The notes under the pieces were generated by a model. It ran no database searches. It saw only the letters and a program-made list of their open reading frames with translations, and was not told the DNA's origin. The position numbers and the translations under genes are program-made. 64,000 bases of DNA from Schistosoma mansoni (taxonomy: Eukaryota > Platyhelminthes > Trematoda > Strigeidida > Schistosomatidae): positions 7,270,212 to 7,334,211 of the forward strand of contig NC_031501.1 of assembly GCF_000237925.1 (NCBI RefSeq). The letters run 5' to 3'. This document shows positions 22,620 through 34,629 of this stretch, piece after piece; within the stretch, counting starts at the first letter, position 1, and each line of letters opens with the position of its first letter.

Positions 22620-23020
22620 ACGGTGGCTTGTAGTACAATCCAGGACGCGTGTTTCGTCTTATTTAGAACTTGTCATCTGGATATACCTGCATCTCAGATT
22701 TGATGTTCACTGTGGCCCTGAAACTCAGCACCATTCGTCTTAAACTTCGTCACTTCATCCACTTAGCTACTAAGTCCAGATATACACTGACTTGTGCAAT
22801 GAGGTGAAGCTTTAATTCATTTTCGTATAGTTCGTTGAATCGTAATGATATTTTGACCTGCAAATAAATCCACTGCTAATCACCATCTATCTTTGCACAC
22901 AATACTTGTGACTTAAAACAACATCGAGATAATCCTCATACCATGCTCATATATCAATGAGAGACTGATCAATTGCAGCACAAAACACCAATGGAAGCAT
23001 TCAAACAAACAATGCAAAAC
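22620..23020. mobile_element. Two family B fragments, opposite orientation
   Basis: Positions 22620-22810 are a minus-oriented copy (gtttcgtcttatttagaact, B-box complement diverged). Positions 22865-23020 are a plus-oriented unit body (tccactgctaatcaccatct, cttgtgacttaaaacaacat). Both lie in an intron of the minus-strand exon chain. Confidence 0.6.
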
Positions 23021-24020
23021 AATAATTATCTCCACTATATAAAGAAACAGTAATACATTTCAACCGATCAACATATATCACTTGACTAAGGATTCAGTGG
23101 CTTTTACCATATTCAATCCTAAAACACTCTATCACACCTGATCACTTACACTCAATGCTCGTCATGAAACTCAGTTTTATCTTTTAATAACAAATGATTA
23201 TTCGAGTGAAGCATTGATGACTGAGCATTTCATGAAAGAAATATCAGTTCCAAGTACCACTGCTTTGTTTATGTTTTATACAAAACACATCTCTGTTTGC
23301 ATTGAGCAGTGACATGACTGAGGACTACAGGTGTGACATTCGTATTGTGAGTGAGTGGATAAGTAAACGAGTGAGTGAATAAATGAGTTGATATATTGTC
23401 TACTTAGTACCGTCATTCACATATTCCTGTCTCGATCAGTCAATCGGTAACCATAAACGTAATACATCTCTAAATAGCCATCCACATTTTTGCAATGAAG
23501 ACATTCGTACACCTTAGTTATTTTGCTTGAGATATTCGTTTAAGTGAGTGTCAGTGGATGTGGGTCTTGAAATTTATTGTCGATGAAATTTAGCACAGAA
23601 AACTGAAACAACGCCAGTACTATTTCATCACAACAGCTCAATTCATTTCGGTAACATTAACAAGAATGACGGTTATTCGATTTCCATTCAGTTAATTGCA
23701 GTGATCCATTGTTCGAAAGGTTTAATCACAATCATCAAACACTTCCAGGATTCTGCTGCACCGTTAATCATAATCAGATGTGTGTGTTTACAAATAGTAT
23801 CTCAATTTCTTTTCGCACAACCATCCTCAACACTTCAATAACATTTCCACCAACTGATTTTACTGACGAAACAACTTAATAATGTAGACTGTAAGAGAGC
23901 CATATTAGATTTCTGTGATAGAATATTCTGTGTTGACATGTTGATAACTGGTTACAAACAGAAGGTAGTGTAACAAGTCACCATACATCAAAATGTTAAC
24001 GACATTAGTTGAAATGTTTC
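23021..24020. other. Intron sequence, no further feature
   Basis: A short minus-strand open block preceded by TTTCAG near 23600 looked exon-like, but its phase does not fit the neighbouring exons. Nothing else is recognised. Confidence 0.35.
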
Positions 24021-24424
24021 TTACTTGTTCCACACACAAATGCACGGTCGATTTTCGATTGCCATCCACTTTCTTCAATTTCCTTAGAAATCTGAAAAGA
24101 TGTATTGGAAGTCAGAGTCAAAATCTGTTAACACACAACCACTTATATCAAAACCAAATGATCATTGAAGTAATGTGTTATCATAATGATTATCTTATTC
24201 ACAGACAACTAATCACACAGTACGCATATTGATGTTTTCAGTTTCTTTAGAAGTATGTTCATGCTAGTCTACATAGATACTCTGAATCACTCCAGTTGTC
24301 AACTTCAGTTAATTAAGATGAACTATTTTTATGTCATTGAATGCAGAGATACACTGTAAGGCGAATATCTACGTCAGTTGAAATGAAATGTGAATCACTG
24401 CAAGAATGCTGTACTTGGAATATT

Positions 24425-24545
24425 CCTACAATAGGACGAAACGGTCGTCCAGTGATTCCAGGTTTTCCATGGTGGTCTAGCTTCAATTGACACATGATCT
24501 TAACGATATAAAATTACTAAAATCTCCACAAAATCCTCTTGTGAT
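24425..24545 (+). mobile_element. Family A SINE 3' end
   Basis: Begins inside the ribozyme (caataggacgaaacggtcgt) and continues to the full tail (ctccacaaaatcctcttgtg). It abuts the next, nearly complete copy in the same direction. Confidence 0.7.
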
Positions 24546-24905
24546 AATGATCATATGCTCACTAGTGACTGGCTCCATGAGGTAATTCCTGGAGTTCTAG
24601 TGAGAAGTCGTGGCCAGTGGAGCTAATCCATGTCAGGTAGAGACAGGTATCTACCTCAGTACAATGGAAGTTGGTCGCACAATTTCGTGGATTGGTTGAG
24701 ATTAGACATTAACACCGCTAGATGCCGGCTCATTGGTCTATCGATTAAGTGCTCTGACGCGCAACTGGTAGGTCCTGGGTTCCAATCCAGCGAGGCAGGA
24801 TCGCGGATGCGCATTGCTGAGGAGTCCCACAATAAGACGAAACGGCCGTCCAGTGTTTCCAGGTTTTCCATAGTGGTCTAGCTTCAATTGACTCACGATA
24901 TAAAT
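24546..24905 (+). mobile_element. Family A SINE, near full length
   Basis: 5' unit (atgctcactagtgactggct, ccatgaggtaattcctggag), leader, A box (tggtctatcgattaag), altered B box (ggttccaatcc), and ribozyme gcattgCTGAGGAGTCC with AAGACGAAACGGCCGTCC. The core bases are intact and one stem II pair is weakened. Confidence 0.75.
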
Positions 24906-25325
24906 TGATTGTTACCGTTCGGTACAAACACATCATTGTTTCTTTTCACAGCAATTCATTTCTAATTATTCACTATTTTTAGCAAGTATGTCATTAAAGG
25001 ATTAATAATAATGTCAAATCTCTTCCTGTCGAGTTCAATGTAAACTGATACATTTGACAGTATTTATCAACATGAAATGGTAGACTAATCTGATGAAATC
25101 GAAACAAAATTATATTTCCATTCAGTTGTGCAACTTACGTCAACATAATAGGAAGATATCTTCCTATTCGGATCTAGCAGGCAAGTTGTCTTGGCCATAA
25201 CGTCTAAAATTAGAAAACAATCAATACTTGGGATTTGTGAGATAAATATTAGGAAATTTATTGTTAGATGTAACATTGTAAATGCCACCTCATAAAGTGA
25301 TTAGATTTTAGTGGATATTTACTAG

Positions 25326-25598
<273 letters not shown>

Positions 25599-26025
25599 AG
25601 TAACTAACCTAAATGATTTAATTCAAACTTGATGTTCTGGGTGTTCCAGTTTGAGTAAATCATCTCGCACTAGAGAACTCTTCATAATCGTTCGTTGGTT
25701 AGTTGTTTCAGAAAGTACCTGGATTCGAAGTTCACGATCATATGAATATGATAACAAAGATAGAATTGAATACTCTATGGTCAACAGACGACATCTCAGA
25801 GAAATGGAACTTATATGAATTAAGTAAGTGTTACAAAAGAGTAAAAGGATATCAAATAACATTTGGTAGCTCATAGGCTTCAATAATCCAAACTGACTTC
25901 TCTCACAACATCGTCTATGTTACACGTATGATATGCCTGATTCATTTAATCTATCAAGAAGTATCATGTCGATGAAATGTCCTCTACTTTATAGTTTTGA
26001 TAGATTATAGGGTAAGTAATTTTTA
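25599..26025. other. Intronic; weak minus-strand coding-like block
   Basis: A minus-strand open stretch (25623-25883, 86 codons) contains YSYDRELRIQ followed by a GTACTT donor-like site. It could be one more decayed exon of the minus-strand gene, but the phase could not be tied to its neighbours. Confidence 0.3.
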
Positions 26026-26027
26026 CT

Positions 26028-26425
26028 CTCAGAAGGAGTTTTGTGGATATTATAGTAATCTTAATAGTTGAGATCATGAATCAATTGAAGCTAGATCACC
26101 ATGGAAAACCTGGAAGCGCTGAACGGCCGTTTCATCCTATTATGGAACTCTTCAGTAGTTCGCATCCACGATCCCACCTCGAGAGATTCGAACCCATGAC
26201 CTATCAGTCTCGCGCGCTGGCGCTTAACCTCTAGAACCACTGAGTCGGCATCCAACGGTGTTAATATCTAATTTCAACCAATCCACGAAATTTAGCAACC
26301 ATCCATCAATGTCTTCAGTGAGTCACTATCTCACAACAGACCTGTCTGAACTCCACTGGTTACTGCTTCTCACTAGAGCTCCAGGAAATACCTCATGGAG
26401 CCAGTCACTTTTGAGCATATGTTGA
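26028..26425 (-). mobile_element. Family A SINE, near full length
   Basis: Minus orientation throughout, from cagaaggagttttgtggat (3' end) to ctccaggaaatacctcatgg and gccagtcacttttgagcat (5' end). The B-box complement gattcgaaccca is good. The ribozyme has several changes (catcctattatggaactctt, cagtagttcgc). Confidence 0.75.
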
Positions 26426-26624
26426 TTATTACCAGAAGGGGCAATCACATCACTTGGTTTATCATTTCTATTCAATCAATGTGTGTTTATTTTTGAGGTG
26501 AGTCTCTATTTTATTTAACATTTTCATTTGATAATGATCAATATGTGTTGTCAACACACGTTTTGGTATGAAAGTCATATAAACAAAACAATAACTCTGT
26601 ACTGGCCAACTCTTGTCTAATATC

Positions 26625-26815
26625 AGAGGAGGGTTTCGTGGAGATTTTAGTAATTTTATGGTTAAGACCATGAATTGATTGAAGCTAGACCACCATGGGA
26701 AACCTGAAAGCACTGGACGGCCGTTTCGTCCTATTATGGGACTCCTCAGCGGTGCGCATCCACGATCCCGCCTCGCGAGATTTGAACCGAGGACCTACCA
26801 GTCTCGCGTCATTTA
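26625..26815 (-). mobile_element. Family A SINE, 5' truncated
   Basis: Minus-oriented tail, ribozyme and B box (gatttgaaccgag), ending near tctcgcgtc. The core GAAACGGCCGTC and CTGAGGA are intact; stem I has one mismatch (gcaccg against cagtgc). Confidence 0.75.
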
Positions 26816-27459
26816 TACAGCATAAATGTCAGAAAAACAAACTATAACTGTATAATATAAGAACTCACTGTCATCCAAAACCTCCAATTCAGAACACGAA
26901 GTGCCTGATAAACGAGTTATGATGAATCCAAGGTACCTTTCTCTCGACATACTTATTTCATCTATGTTTATTTAATAAAAACATGCAGATTCATTAACCA
27001 TTTTACATTGAATGAATAACAGATTATGAAGTAAACTAAAGACTTAAATGAATTGCATGAATGGTAGTTAAGTTTCTGTAAGGTGTTAAACTATTGACAC
27101 TTTGAACAAGAAAAGATCTTCAAAGAAGTTTTGAATGTCACAAGGAGTATTGAAGAAATTGAATCAATATTGATTCATGAAATGAAATGTGATCAAGAAA
27201 CCTTAGTAACAAATTTAACTTACCTTTAGAGTCAATCATAAAATTATTCACGTAACTATGGTAATATTGATTTGAGAATTTCAGTGAAACATACTAAAAG
27301 AATAAGGTACCTCCGTTACAAAATATAGGCAACTTACTTGATGATCAAGGGATTTATTTACAAAGCCATTCATAACTGGATAAGTATTTATAATGGAGAG
27401 ACTAAGTATGTGTGTATTAGAATCTGACTGATTACTTACATATTGATATGAACTATTTT

Positions 27460-28010
27460 CAAAAATTACTTATCCATCTTTTTTTTTTAAAATTCAGGTT
27501 GTTCGCAGGTATCTTGGCAGGTGAAGAATTTCAAAAGTAAGACGATGATGAAATAAAGTGATATCGAGAGATCAGGTGAATAAAGCAACGTTATCGTATT
27601 GAATCGACGTTCACTTTGTATGATACACACACATTTACTTCGTATGTTCAACTAACATTCACCTCATCTTCTCGTTCAAAGTTGTAGATCAAATTTTAAT
27701 AGAAGTTGTCAGGTTAATATAGATTTTTTAAGTGCTTTGTTGTCGCTTTCTGATTTGATAATTCAAAGTAACCATTAAGAAGGTCAAATGTGTTGAAATC
27801 TTATGTTTATTGTTAACCAATCATGGTGTTACATGAACGCATCATTATTCAATATTGTTCTGGCCGTTGAGAATATGAGCTGACATTTATCCATCGTTAG
27901 TTGGAATTCCTAATCCGTATTGATGAAACTTCTCTTGAATGTGACTATCAATAATTTGAAATTAGCTATGGGTTAACTTGTAGTTGAAAACGCTTACTCA
28001 TATGTATTAT
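27460..28010. other. Region upstream of the exon chain, no clear exon
   Basis: I looked for further 5' exons of the minus-strand gene. Donor-like GTGAAT at about 27660 follows a short open stretch (LIYNFEREDE), but a stop lies immediately upstream with no acceptor between. Left unassigned. Confidence 0.35.
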
Positions 28011-28014
28011 GAAC

Positions 28015-28195
28015 AAAGATGGATAGTGGCTAGCAGTGGGATCCAGTTTGACACGCGTTTCGTCCTATTTAGGACTAGTCAGCTGGATGTCCCTTCATCT
28101 TAGAGTTGATGTTCACTCCAGGACTTGAACCCAGTACCTTTCGCTTCAAACGCCATCACGTTATCCACTTAGCTACTGCGTCCTGATAACCACTA
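28015..28195 (-). mobile_element. Family B SINE
   Basis: acaaagatggatagtggcta, gcagtgggatccagtttgac, gcgtttcgtcctatttagga, B-box complement ggacttgaaccca and the A-box region (gctactgcgtcctg). The ribozyme has the TCAAA insertion common to this subfamily. Confidence 0.7.
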
Positions 28196-28849
28196 ATATG
28201 TTCGTGAACAAACAGTTTGTTGTCTGTAATAATCTGTCGGTTGGCTGTCAATGGGGTATTGTTGTAATGTGATAAGTTAGAATCGAAGTAACACAAACAC
28301 ACTTTTACACTTGAAGTTCATTTCAATAAACACATTCTGTCAGAAAATTTGATTATCATTTAGTATGAGATGGTAGCTTCTGAACAAAGCTATATCCATC
28401 CCAATTTGACCAACTTATTATAACCCTGATTGATATTACGTGTTCAGGTTAAAAGAGATAACAATTTTCATATTGCTCACCTAGAGATGGAACTGAATGT
28501 TTACAGTTGTGTAGAATTAAGCGCTCAATGACTGATCAATCCACTGAAAACTATTATAGCTGGAACTCAATGAGAAAGGATACGACTGAAGAACTATGGT
28601 AAATTTAGGTTACGGATGTGATACACTCTGATAATATACAGATGACCAACCCACCAGCTCATGACATCATGAATTCATTGAATTTCTCTAACTACCTAAT
28701 GATCCATTGGCCTCCATTCATTCTATAAACATTATATGCATTCAAAAATGAGAGATGAACATATTCGAATTCTATCCGATTTATCAGATTGTATATTATT
28801 AGATAACATCAAGTAATATCATTTCTATTATATCAGAATGGGTTTTGTG

Positions 28850-29010
28850 AATATTATAGTAATTTCAATAGTTGAGATCATGAATCCATTGAAGCTAAAC
28901 CAACATGGAATATCTGGACGCACTGGACAACCGTTTCGTCCTGTTGTGAGACTCCAAAGCCTCCAGATCATCCACGATGGTCTACTTTCAATTGATTCAT
29001 GATCTCAACT
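28850..29010 (-). mobile_element. Family A fold-back fragment inside the left arm
   Basis: Two opposed family A ends: gttgagatcatgaatccatt ... gcactggacaaccgtttcgt, then gatggtctactttcaattga and tcatgatctcaacta. The tRNA-like part is deleted. The same fragment is present inverted at 31390-31545, so it was inserted before the duplication. Confidence 0.65.
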
Positions 29011-29197
29011 ACTGAATTTTCTATTATACCCTGAAAATATTTCTATATTAGAATGATTATTTCCAAAATCACCAAGTGAGTGCTTAATTAACAACCACAA
29101 TTCTATTGACCTTACTTGTTCTTTGTACAAAAAAACATTCATTATATTTTCATATAAGAAATACTTTTCTTAAAGTAACAATAACAATAATAACATT

Positions 29198-29292
29198 CAT
29201 ACTACTACTACTACTACTATTATTATTATTATTACAAGTACTACTACTACTACTATTAGTACTACTACTACTACTACTACTACAGATAATAA
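29198..29292. repeat. (ACT/ATT)n trinucleotide microsatellite
   Basis: Tracts of tactac and tattat repeats at the inner end of the left arm. They are mirrored at 31105-31200. The poly-Leu open frames on either side come from this repeat. Confidence 0.85.
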
Positions 29293-29328
29293 TAGTGATT
29301 CAAACTCATATCACTCAATTTTTTAGTA

Positions 29329-30772
29329 TCAGAAATATGCACTGCATTTCTCGAGGATGCTGACATCCAAAGGAGAATTCCAAGCAACCTTAAATATTGT
29401 TTCGGCACCACCCTAAAGAAAAATACTACCGAATATCAAAGATTAGTGAGTTTCAAAAATGATATGTGAAGGGTAGAGAACGATGTCCGTTTTCACCACG
29501 TCAACACAGTCGAGTGAAAAGACCTACAATGTCCTGGCACACAAAATAATCGTCATGACAACCATAAGACATCATCTCCATGTTGGTTGTCTGGAGGTTG
29601 ATATTTTAGAAGGTTTTTTTCTGTTTGAAGATCATCTCTGCACTACATGTTCCAGAAGGAGGAATAAAAATATTCATTTTAAAACTCTAAGACGACATTA
29701 ACAAATGAAAGTATGTTGTTAAGGATTGAAACTGTGAACAGCCAAAGTAACGATACCTGTTGACAGAATCGACTCACGTATCCGTTGAAAATATGTTTCT
29801 CTGACTATCCTTTCCAAATGTTTCCACTTCCACTAATGTAATATGTGTGTTCACATAAAAAATAGTTTTCTTAATGTAATAATAATAATAGTGTTGAAGA
29901 TACCAAGGTATTGTAGTTTGACAACACTTTACCAGTAACACCTTCTGTAATTGAGTCACGCCCACCCAGTAAATCAAATGTCAGAAGCGAGGAGGTTGGA
30001 AGATATATTTGATGGGTTATCAATATATCGAAGAGTAACTGAACTTTGAAGAGTCCTTCGAGTTCGGATCACACGAGCAGTATTGGTCTTTTCAAAAGTG
30101 AAGGTTCACTTTACTGACCTCTACCAAACACCATGAAACATGACTTCACGAGTTTCCGCCATCACACTACAAACACCGAACATTGTCTAATTCAACTGAA
30201 ATATTTCCTATTCAATAACATCAACTGAGTGTATGGATTCGAAGTTGTTGAGACAGAACTAGCTTGCAGTCTATTCAAATATTAATCTACCATTACTTCC
30301 TTACGAAGAAATTCATTTCACTCCTGTTACAGAATTAGGACGAATTTCAATGCCGAATGATATTTCGAAATGTGTTCGATCTCATGTAAAATGTGATCGC
30401 ATCCACCAAACGATGATATCCAACTCCAATCAATATTGAGCACAGTCATCCATTCGGTCAACAGTGAAGTGTATCTATCCAGGATATTGAGTGTCGATCA
30501 GTTTCTCTGTCACAATGATTGGCATAAAACGATACACAGAACGTGGTGTGAACTTTGTCATCAAAATGATTGACTACAACCTCATAGACCATACACATGA
30601 GACGTGTTAACTAGTCAAGTCTGAAATCATCGGGATCATTAATGGTCGTTCCATCGATTGATAAAATGAGGAGTTGAGAACTAGATGATTCTAGAAGAAA
30701 GTGAACACCACACTCATTCGAAATAAGATGGTAATTGATCACAGTGTTTGTTGATTGCTGAAGCAAGACCTT
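29329..30772 (-). pseudogene. Decayed secreted-type gene exons between the arms
   Basis: Minus strand. After an acceptor (TTCATAG) at 30773, a long coding-like block runs down to 30458 in one frame. It contains NYHLISNECGVHFLLES, DGTTINDPDDFRLD, an in-frame TAG (30611-30613), then VVVNHFDDKVHTTFCV. A frame shift continues it as WSWISSFGGCDHILHEIE to a stop at 30327. Splice-framed blocks follow at 29757-29832 (HLERIVRETYFQRIRES), 29524-29590 (YGCHDDYFVCQDIV) and 29329-29412 (FKVAWNSPLDVSILEKC, TGA). Cys spacing and style resemble the exon chain at 19-27 kb, so it may be that gene's 5' half or a paralogue. Stop and shift show it is broken. Family not recognised. Confidence 0.45.
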
Positions 30773-30782
30773 CTATGAATTG

Positions 30783-31099
30783 ATGGATAAACTATTTGTC
30801 TTCATTTCACTTTCTCTCCAGGTAAGTAAAAATCATTTTGTATGGTGAAATTTTCATTCATATTTTTTCTATGTATTGTAGGTGATTGTCAGTCATATGA
30901 ATGTACTATTAGAAAGCGACATTCCTTATTATATTTAAGATTCATATCACACTCACTATACAATAGAGAGTTACCATATCATTTCATTAATTATAAAGAA
31001 TGTGATGATAAACAACAAGAAACTATAATCATCAGATATTTCTACAAAATAACAGATGAGGTCAACGGAGAGAAATATACAAATCACACCATCAGATAA
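30783..31099 (+). CDS. Small secreted protein, two exons
   Basis: Exon 1 (30783-30821) is ATG plus 12 codons, MDKLFVFISLSLQ, ending CAG before GTAAGT. Exon 2 (30893-31099) starts after a TGTCAG acceptor in phase 0 with SYECTIRKRHSLL, includes NYKECDDKQQETIIIRY, and ends KYTNHTIR then TAA. The 81-residue product has a signal peptide and two Cys. An alternative unspliced start at 30842 (MVKFSFIFFLCIVGDCQS) also gives a signal peptide in the same frame. The gene starts 11 bp from the acceptor of the minus-strand pseudogene exon and ends at the trinucleotide tract of the right arm. It may be the N-terminus of a longer ancestral protein. Secretion is inferred; function unknown. Confidence 0.45.
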
Positions 31100-31870
31100 T
31101 GTACACTATTACTATTATTATCTGTAGTAGTAGTAGTAGTAGTACTTGTAATAATAATAATAATAATAATAGTAGTAGTAGTAGTAGTAATAGTAGTAGT
31201 ATGAATATTATTATTGTTATTGTTACTTTAAGAAAAGTATTTCTTATATGAAAATATAATGAATGTTTTTTTGTACAAAGAACAAGTAAGGTCAATAGAA
31301 TTGTGGTTGTTAATTAAGCACTCACTTGGTGATTTTGGAAATAATCATTCTTATATAGAAATATTTTCAGGGTATAATAGAAAATTCAGTAGTTGAGATC
31401 ATGAATCAATTGAAAGTAGACCATCGTGGATGATCTGGAGGCTTTGGAGTCTCACAACAGGACGAAACGGTTGTCCAGTGCGTCCAGATATTCCATGTTG
31501 GTTTAGCTTCAATGGATTCATGATCTCAACTATTGAAATTACTATAATATTCACAAAACCCATTCTGATATAATAGAAATGATATTACTTGATGTTATCT
31601 AATAATATACAATCTGATAAATCGGATAGAATTCGAATATGTTCATCTCTCATTTTTGAATGCATATAATGTTTATAGAATGAATGGAGGCCAATGGATC
31701 ATTAGGTAGTTAGAGAAATTCAATGAATTCATGATGTCATGAGCTGGTGGGTTGGTCATCTGTATATTATCAGAGTGTATCACATCCGTAACCTAAATTT
31801 ACCATAGTTCTTCAGTCGTATCCTATCACACTGAGTTCTAGTTATTACAGTTTTCAATAGAGAGATCAGT
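31100..31870. repeat. Second inverted duplication, right arm
   Basis: Mirror of 28530-29300, with the same microsatellite, the same family A fold-back fragment (31390-31545) and the same unique flanking sequence. The small protein gene at 30783-31099 ends exactly at its inner edge. Confidence 0.8.
31390..31570 (+). mobile_element. Family A fold-back fragment inside the right arm
   Basis: Mirror copy of 28850-29010. It retains ctcacaacaggacgaaacgg and ttgtccagtgcgtccag, but no CTGANGA, so it is not a ribozyme. Confidence 0.65.
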
Positions 31871-33175
31871 CTTCAATTCAACAGTTGCTGATACCGTTAT
31901 TGTAGACATGTTTATTTCCCGATGTATGTTGGACCAGTTGATAGTGTGAAATGAATGCCAAAACTGATTTCGATCGACAGGTGTATAGTGGACTTTTGGG
32001 AAGATACTGTAAAACAATTTCAATTTGATGCACTAGAAAATGACCAACATTTTGCGATATTCAAATAGATTAAACGATTTTAAAATGATCAGGGTTTGTC
32101 AAACACTGGATTTGACAATTTGACAAATCGACTACATCATTCAATCAAGTGTATAAATAGAGGTGATAGAGAGTTGTCAGTTGAAGTACATTTTGCTAAA
32201 AAGGAGTCGGGATGATGTTGTTTGAACACTATTGCAAGAACGACGTATACTCAAGTGGTGTAGAGGAGCACTCGAATTCAATTATGCAAAAGTTTGTCAT
32301 CTGAAGATAAACTGTTCAAAAAATCCACTGTTGAATGTTCCATAATAATTCGGAGATGAAAATATTGATCAGTTCAGAATGTGTAGTTATTCGTTTGTTA
32401 TCGAGTGGTATCTTACTCATTTTAAATACAAAAGCTGATCATGAACTCCAAGCAATGTCTTGTGGGATGAAAGATTTCGTGGTTGTAGAATTGAATCTGT
32501 TTTCTTTCATTGTTTCGACGTAATCAGGACACACTGTGGGGAATAATTGCAATACTTCTTTTCAGATTCCAACAGAAATTCAGCAAAGTAATGTTGTCAT
32601 GATCACACAGATATATCCTCTCTATCTCAAAACATATATGATCGTTATTCAGCAGTTTTATTCTTTTCATATTTCTGATACTTTTACTGCTTCTACTAAC
32701 CTGACATTTTCCTTTTTATGTTCTACCGATGTAGTGTGACACCTTGAACTGTTGTATATAACCCCACGTCTTATGTTGTCCATAACTGACAGACCTCAAT
32801 TTTAATTTACACACACTGTAATTATGCTTCAACAAACCAATTTCGTCTTTAATGTTTCGACTTCCACTTATTATTAACTTTCTATTTAATTTTTCCACCT
32901 GTAAAACGATTATGAAATCGAAACCGATTTCATACCAACAGCTGAGTTGAAAACTTTGTTCTACACTTCTTGCTACTTATTTAAATAATCAGTAGCCTGA
33001 TTCACCAACTAATTTAATCTGGACGATTGTGGCGTTGCATGATATGTGCACAACTTAATCCACTATAGGGTAGTAAGAATGTACGGTAGCACAGTACAAA
33101 GTCGAACTACTTTCTTAGATGTAGAAAAACCACTTTTCAAAATTTTATATTTTTAGTTAGTATTCATATAGCTTC
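31871..33175. other. No convincing gene
   Basis: AT-rich. Several 60-68 codon frames (for example 32335-32523 and 32536-32739) lack splice context or recognisable features. 32110-32190 has a TATA-like run (gtgtataaatagagg) on the plus strand that could be a promoter, but no start or exon can be tied to it. Confidence 0.35.
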
Positions 33176-33179
33176 AACT

Positions 33180-33705
33180 AATTTGTGAGCCCTGGTAAGG
33201 CCGAGAATGAGGAGAGTCCGCTATCCCCCTCCACATGCTCTCACATGGACACGTGTATACAGCCTCTGACAGGGAAGTCCTACTCACTGCCTTCTCGCAC
33301 CACGGGTGTTGTTTACGAAATTGAAAGGACGAAAAGCAAATGTCCGGCGGGAGCTTTAACCGGGTTGGTGGACACGGAAAGTCCATCTAGGAGAGTTGGA
33401 AAACCAACACTCCCAACCAATGGTGCACATGGGCTCCAGTATCCTGAAGGAACAAATGGTGTATGAATCAATCGTTGTTCACCGGTTACCATGGGACTGC
33501 ATCTCCTCACGATGCTTCACTACCTTGTGGACCAGACCTTTAGGTTAAAAGCTCCTTGTATGTCCCCATAAGAAAACCACCTGCTTCAGTTTGGGCACCT
33601 GGGCAGTATCAAAGCCCTCACACAAATCAAATGAAATTTGTGTGGCGCATATATATCTGGTGCCCCTATGTACCAATATTTATGTGTTTAAATAAATAAA
33701 TTTTT
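33180..33705 (+). mobile_element. Family C retroposon, full length
   Basis: The best copy in its own orientation. It starts gagccctggtaaggccgaga, runs about 510 bp and ends tatttatgtgtttaaataaataaa, a (TAAA)n tail. Internal blocks: ggaagtcctactcactgcct, gtttacgaaattgaaaggac, gtatcctgaaggaacaaatg. The 93-codon open frame in it is not conserved in other copies. No A/B boxes or reverse transcriptase are seen, so it is either a SINE of unknown origin or the 3' end of a LINE. Confidence 0.65.
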
Positions 33706-34625
33706 CCACAATGATGCCAATCAATAACAGATAGTAAGTACCACTTTTCAATTCTAGTTATCACAAATTAACTGAAGTTAACAATGTGTGCTAAAGTACT
33801 TGAAGTCAATAACTAGAAATTGTCATTCTCATTGCAAAACATCAAGATCCTATTTATAGTCATAGGTATGCACCCGTTGACAATCCATTCCTTACTCAAA
33901 TCGAAATGAGACTCCTGTTTTTTATTCAATTATAACAATTACCTCAATTGATGTCAATCATTACTCAATATATTATTCCCTAGTAAATTGATGGTGAAAG
34001 CAATAAATTGATGACAAAAACTTAACTAGCACATTTAATTGACAATAAAAATTTCCACATCTTCATAACCAATTATAAGGATTTCCAATGTCATACAGTT
34101 TATATTCATTTTAACCAATGTCTGAGCTTCTTCAAGTCAGCCAGAATGTAGAACTTCGTACGTACGTACATCAGTTCGAGTTGCCATACCACATTAGCAT
34201 AGAGATGCAGTTGTCGATTCAAATCCCATAGTGGTAGAAGTAGTAAGAGTATAAGCAGTGATCCGAAAGATTGGGGTTTGAAGATGTTATTGAAGGAGTA
34301 TAATACAGTGGAATAAATTTGGAAAGAGAAAAAGGATAGGGACGTGAAGAATTCAGAAGTTTAGAATTTGGTAGAACACGAAGAGTGGATTCACCTTCGC
34401 CATTTCAAACGATTTTGAGCCATCTCATTCGAGGTCTCTAACCATCGACTGCTATCATCTCGCGAATCCCAACCAGGTAGTCCACACCTGCCAGCGTGAC
34501 TCAGTCAAATGGTCAGTGACTTCATGGATTTGTGCCATGTTTTGGTCTGGCCGCCCCTAGCTTTTTTTCCAACCTACTCCTACACCTAAGCTTCTTAAAT
34601 AGATATAATTCGTTTATCAAATATA
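33706..34625. other. No feature assigned
   Basis: AT-rich to about 34150. A short palindrome cgtacgtacg lies near 34160. 34380-34600 is less AT-rich (gccatctcattcgaggtctc, ccaaccaggtagtccacacc) and may be an unidentified repeat. No coding frame recognised. Confidence 0.35.
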
Positions 34626-34629
34626 TATT

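Larger units (their letters stand above)
28530..29300. repeat. Second inverted duplication, left arm
   Basis: Reverse complement of about 31100-31870. Landmarks are ggatacgactgaagaactat, atgacatcatgaattcattg, a family A fragment (28855-29005), and the trinucleotide tract at 29200-29290. By eye over 95% identical in the inner 700 bp, fading at the outer edge. Confidence 0.8.

Noticed and set aside
23560-23625. Possible extra exon after TTTCAG on the minus strand
   Set aside because: Open for about 20 codons, but its phase does not match the exon at 24025-24091 and joining it gives an early stop.
29106-29363. Poly-leucine ORFs at 29106-29363 (plus) and 31092-31295 (minus)
   Set aside because: They are translations of the trinucleotide microsatellite in the two palindrome arms.
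32110-32190. TATA-like element (gtgtataaatagagg) as a promoter
   Set aside because: No downstream exon or start codon could be tied to it, so it stays a sequence coincidence for now.
33185-33466. 93-codon ORF in the family C repeat
   Set aside because: The frame is broken in the other family C copies, so it is not maintained as a protein.
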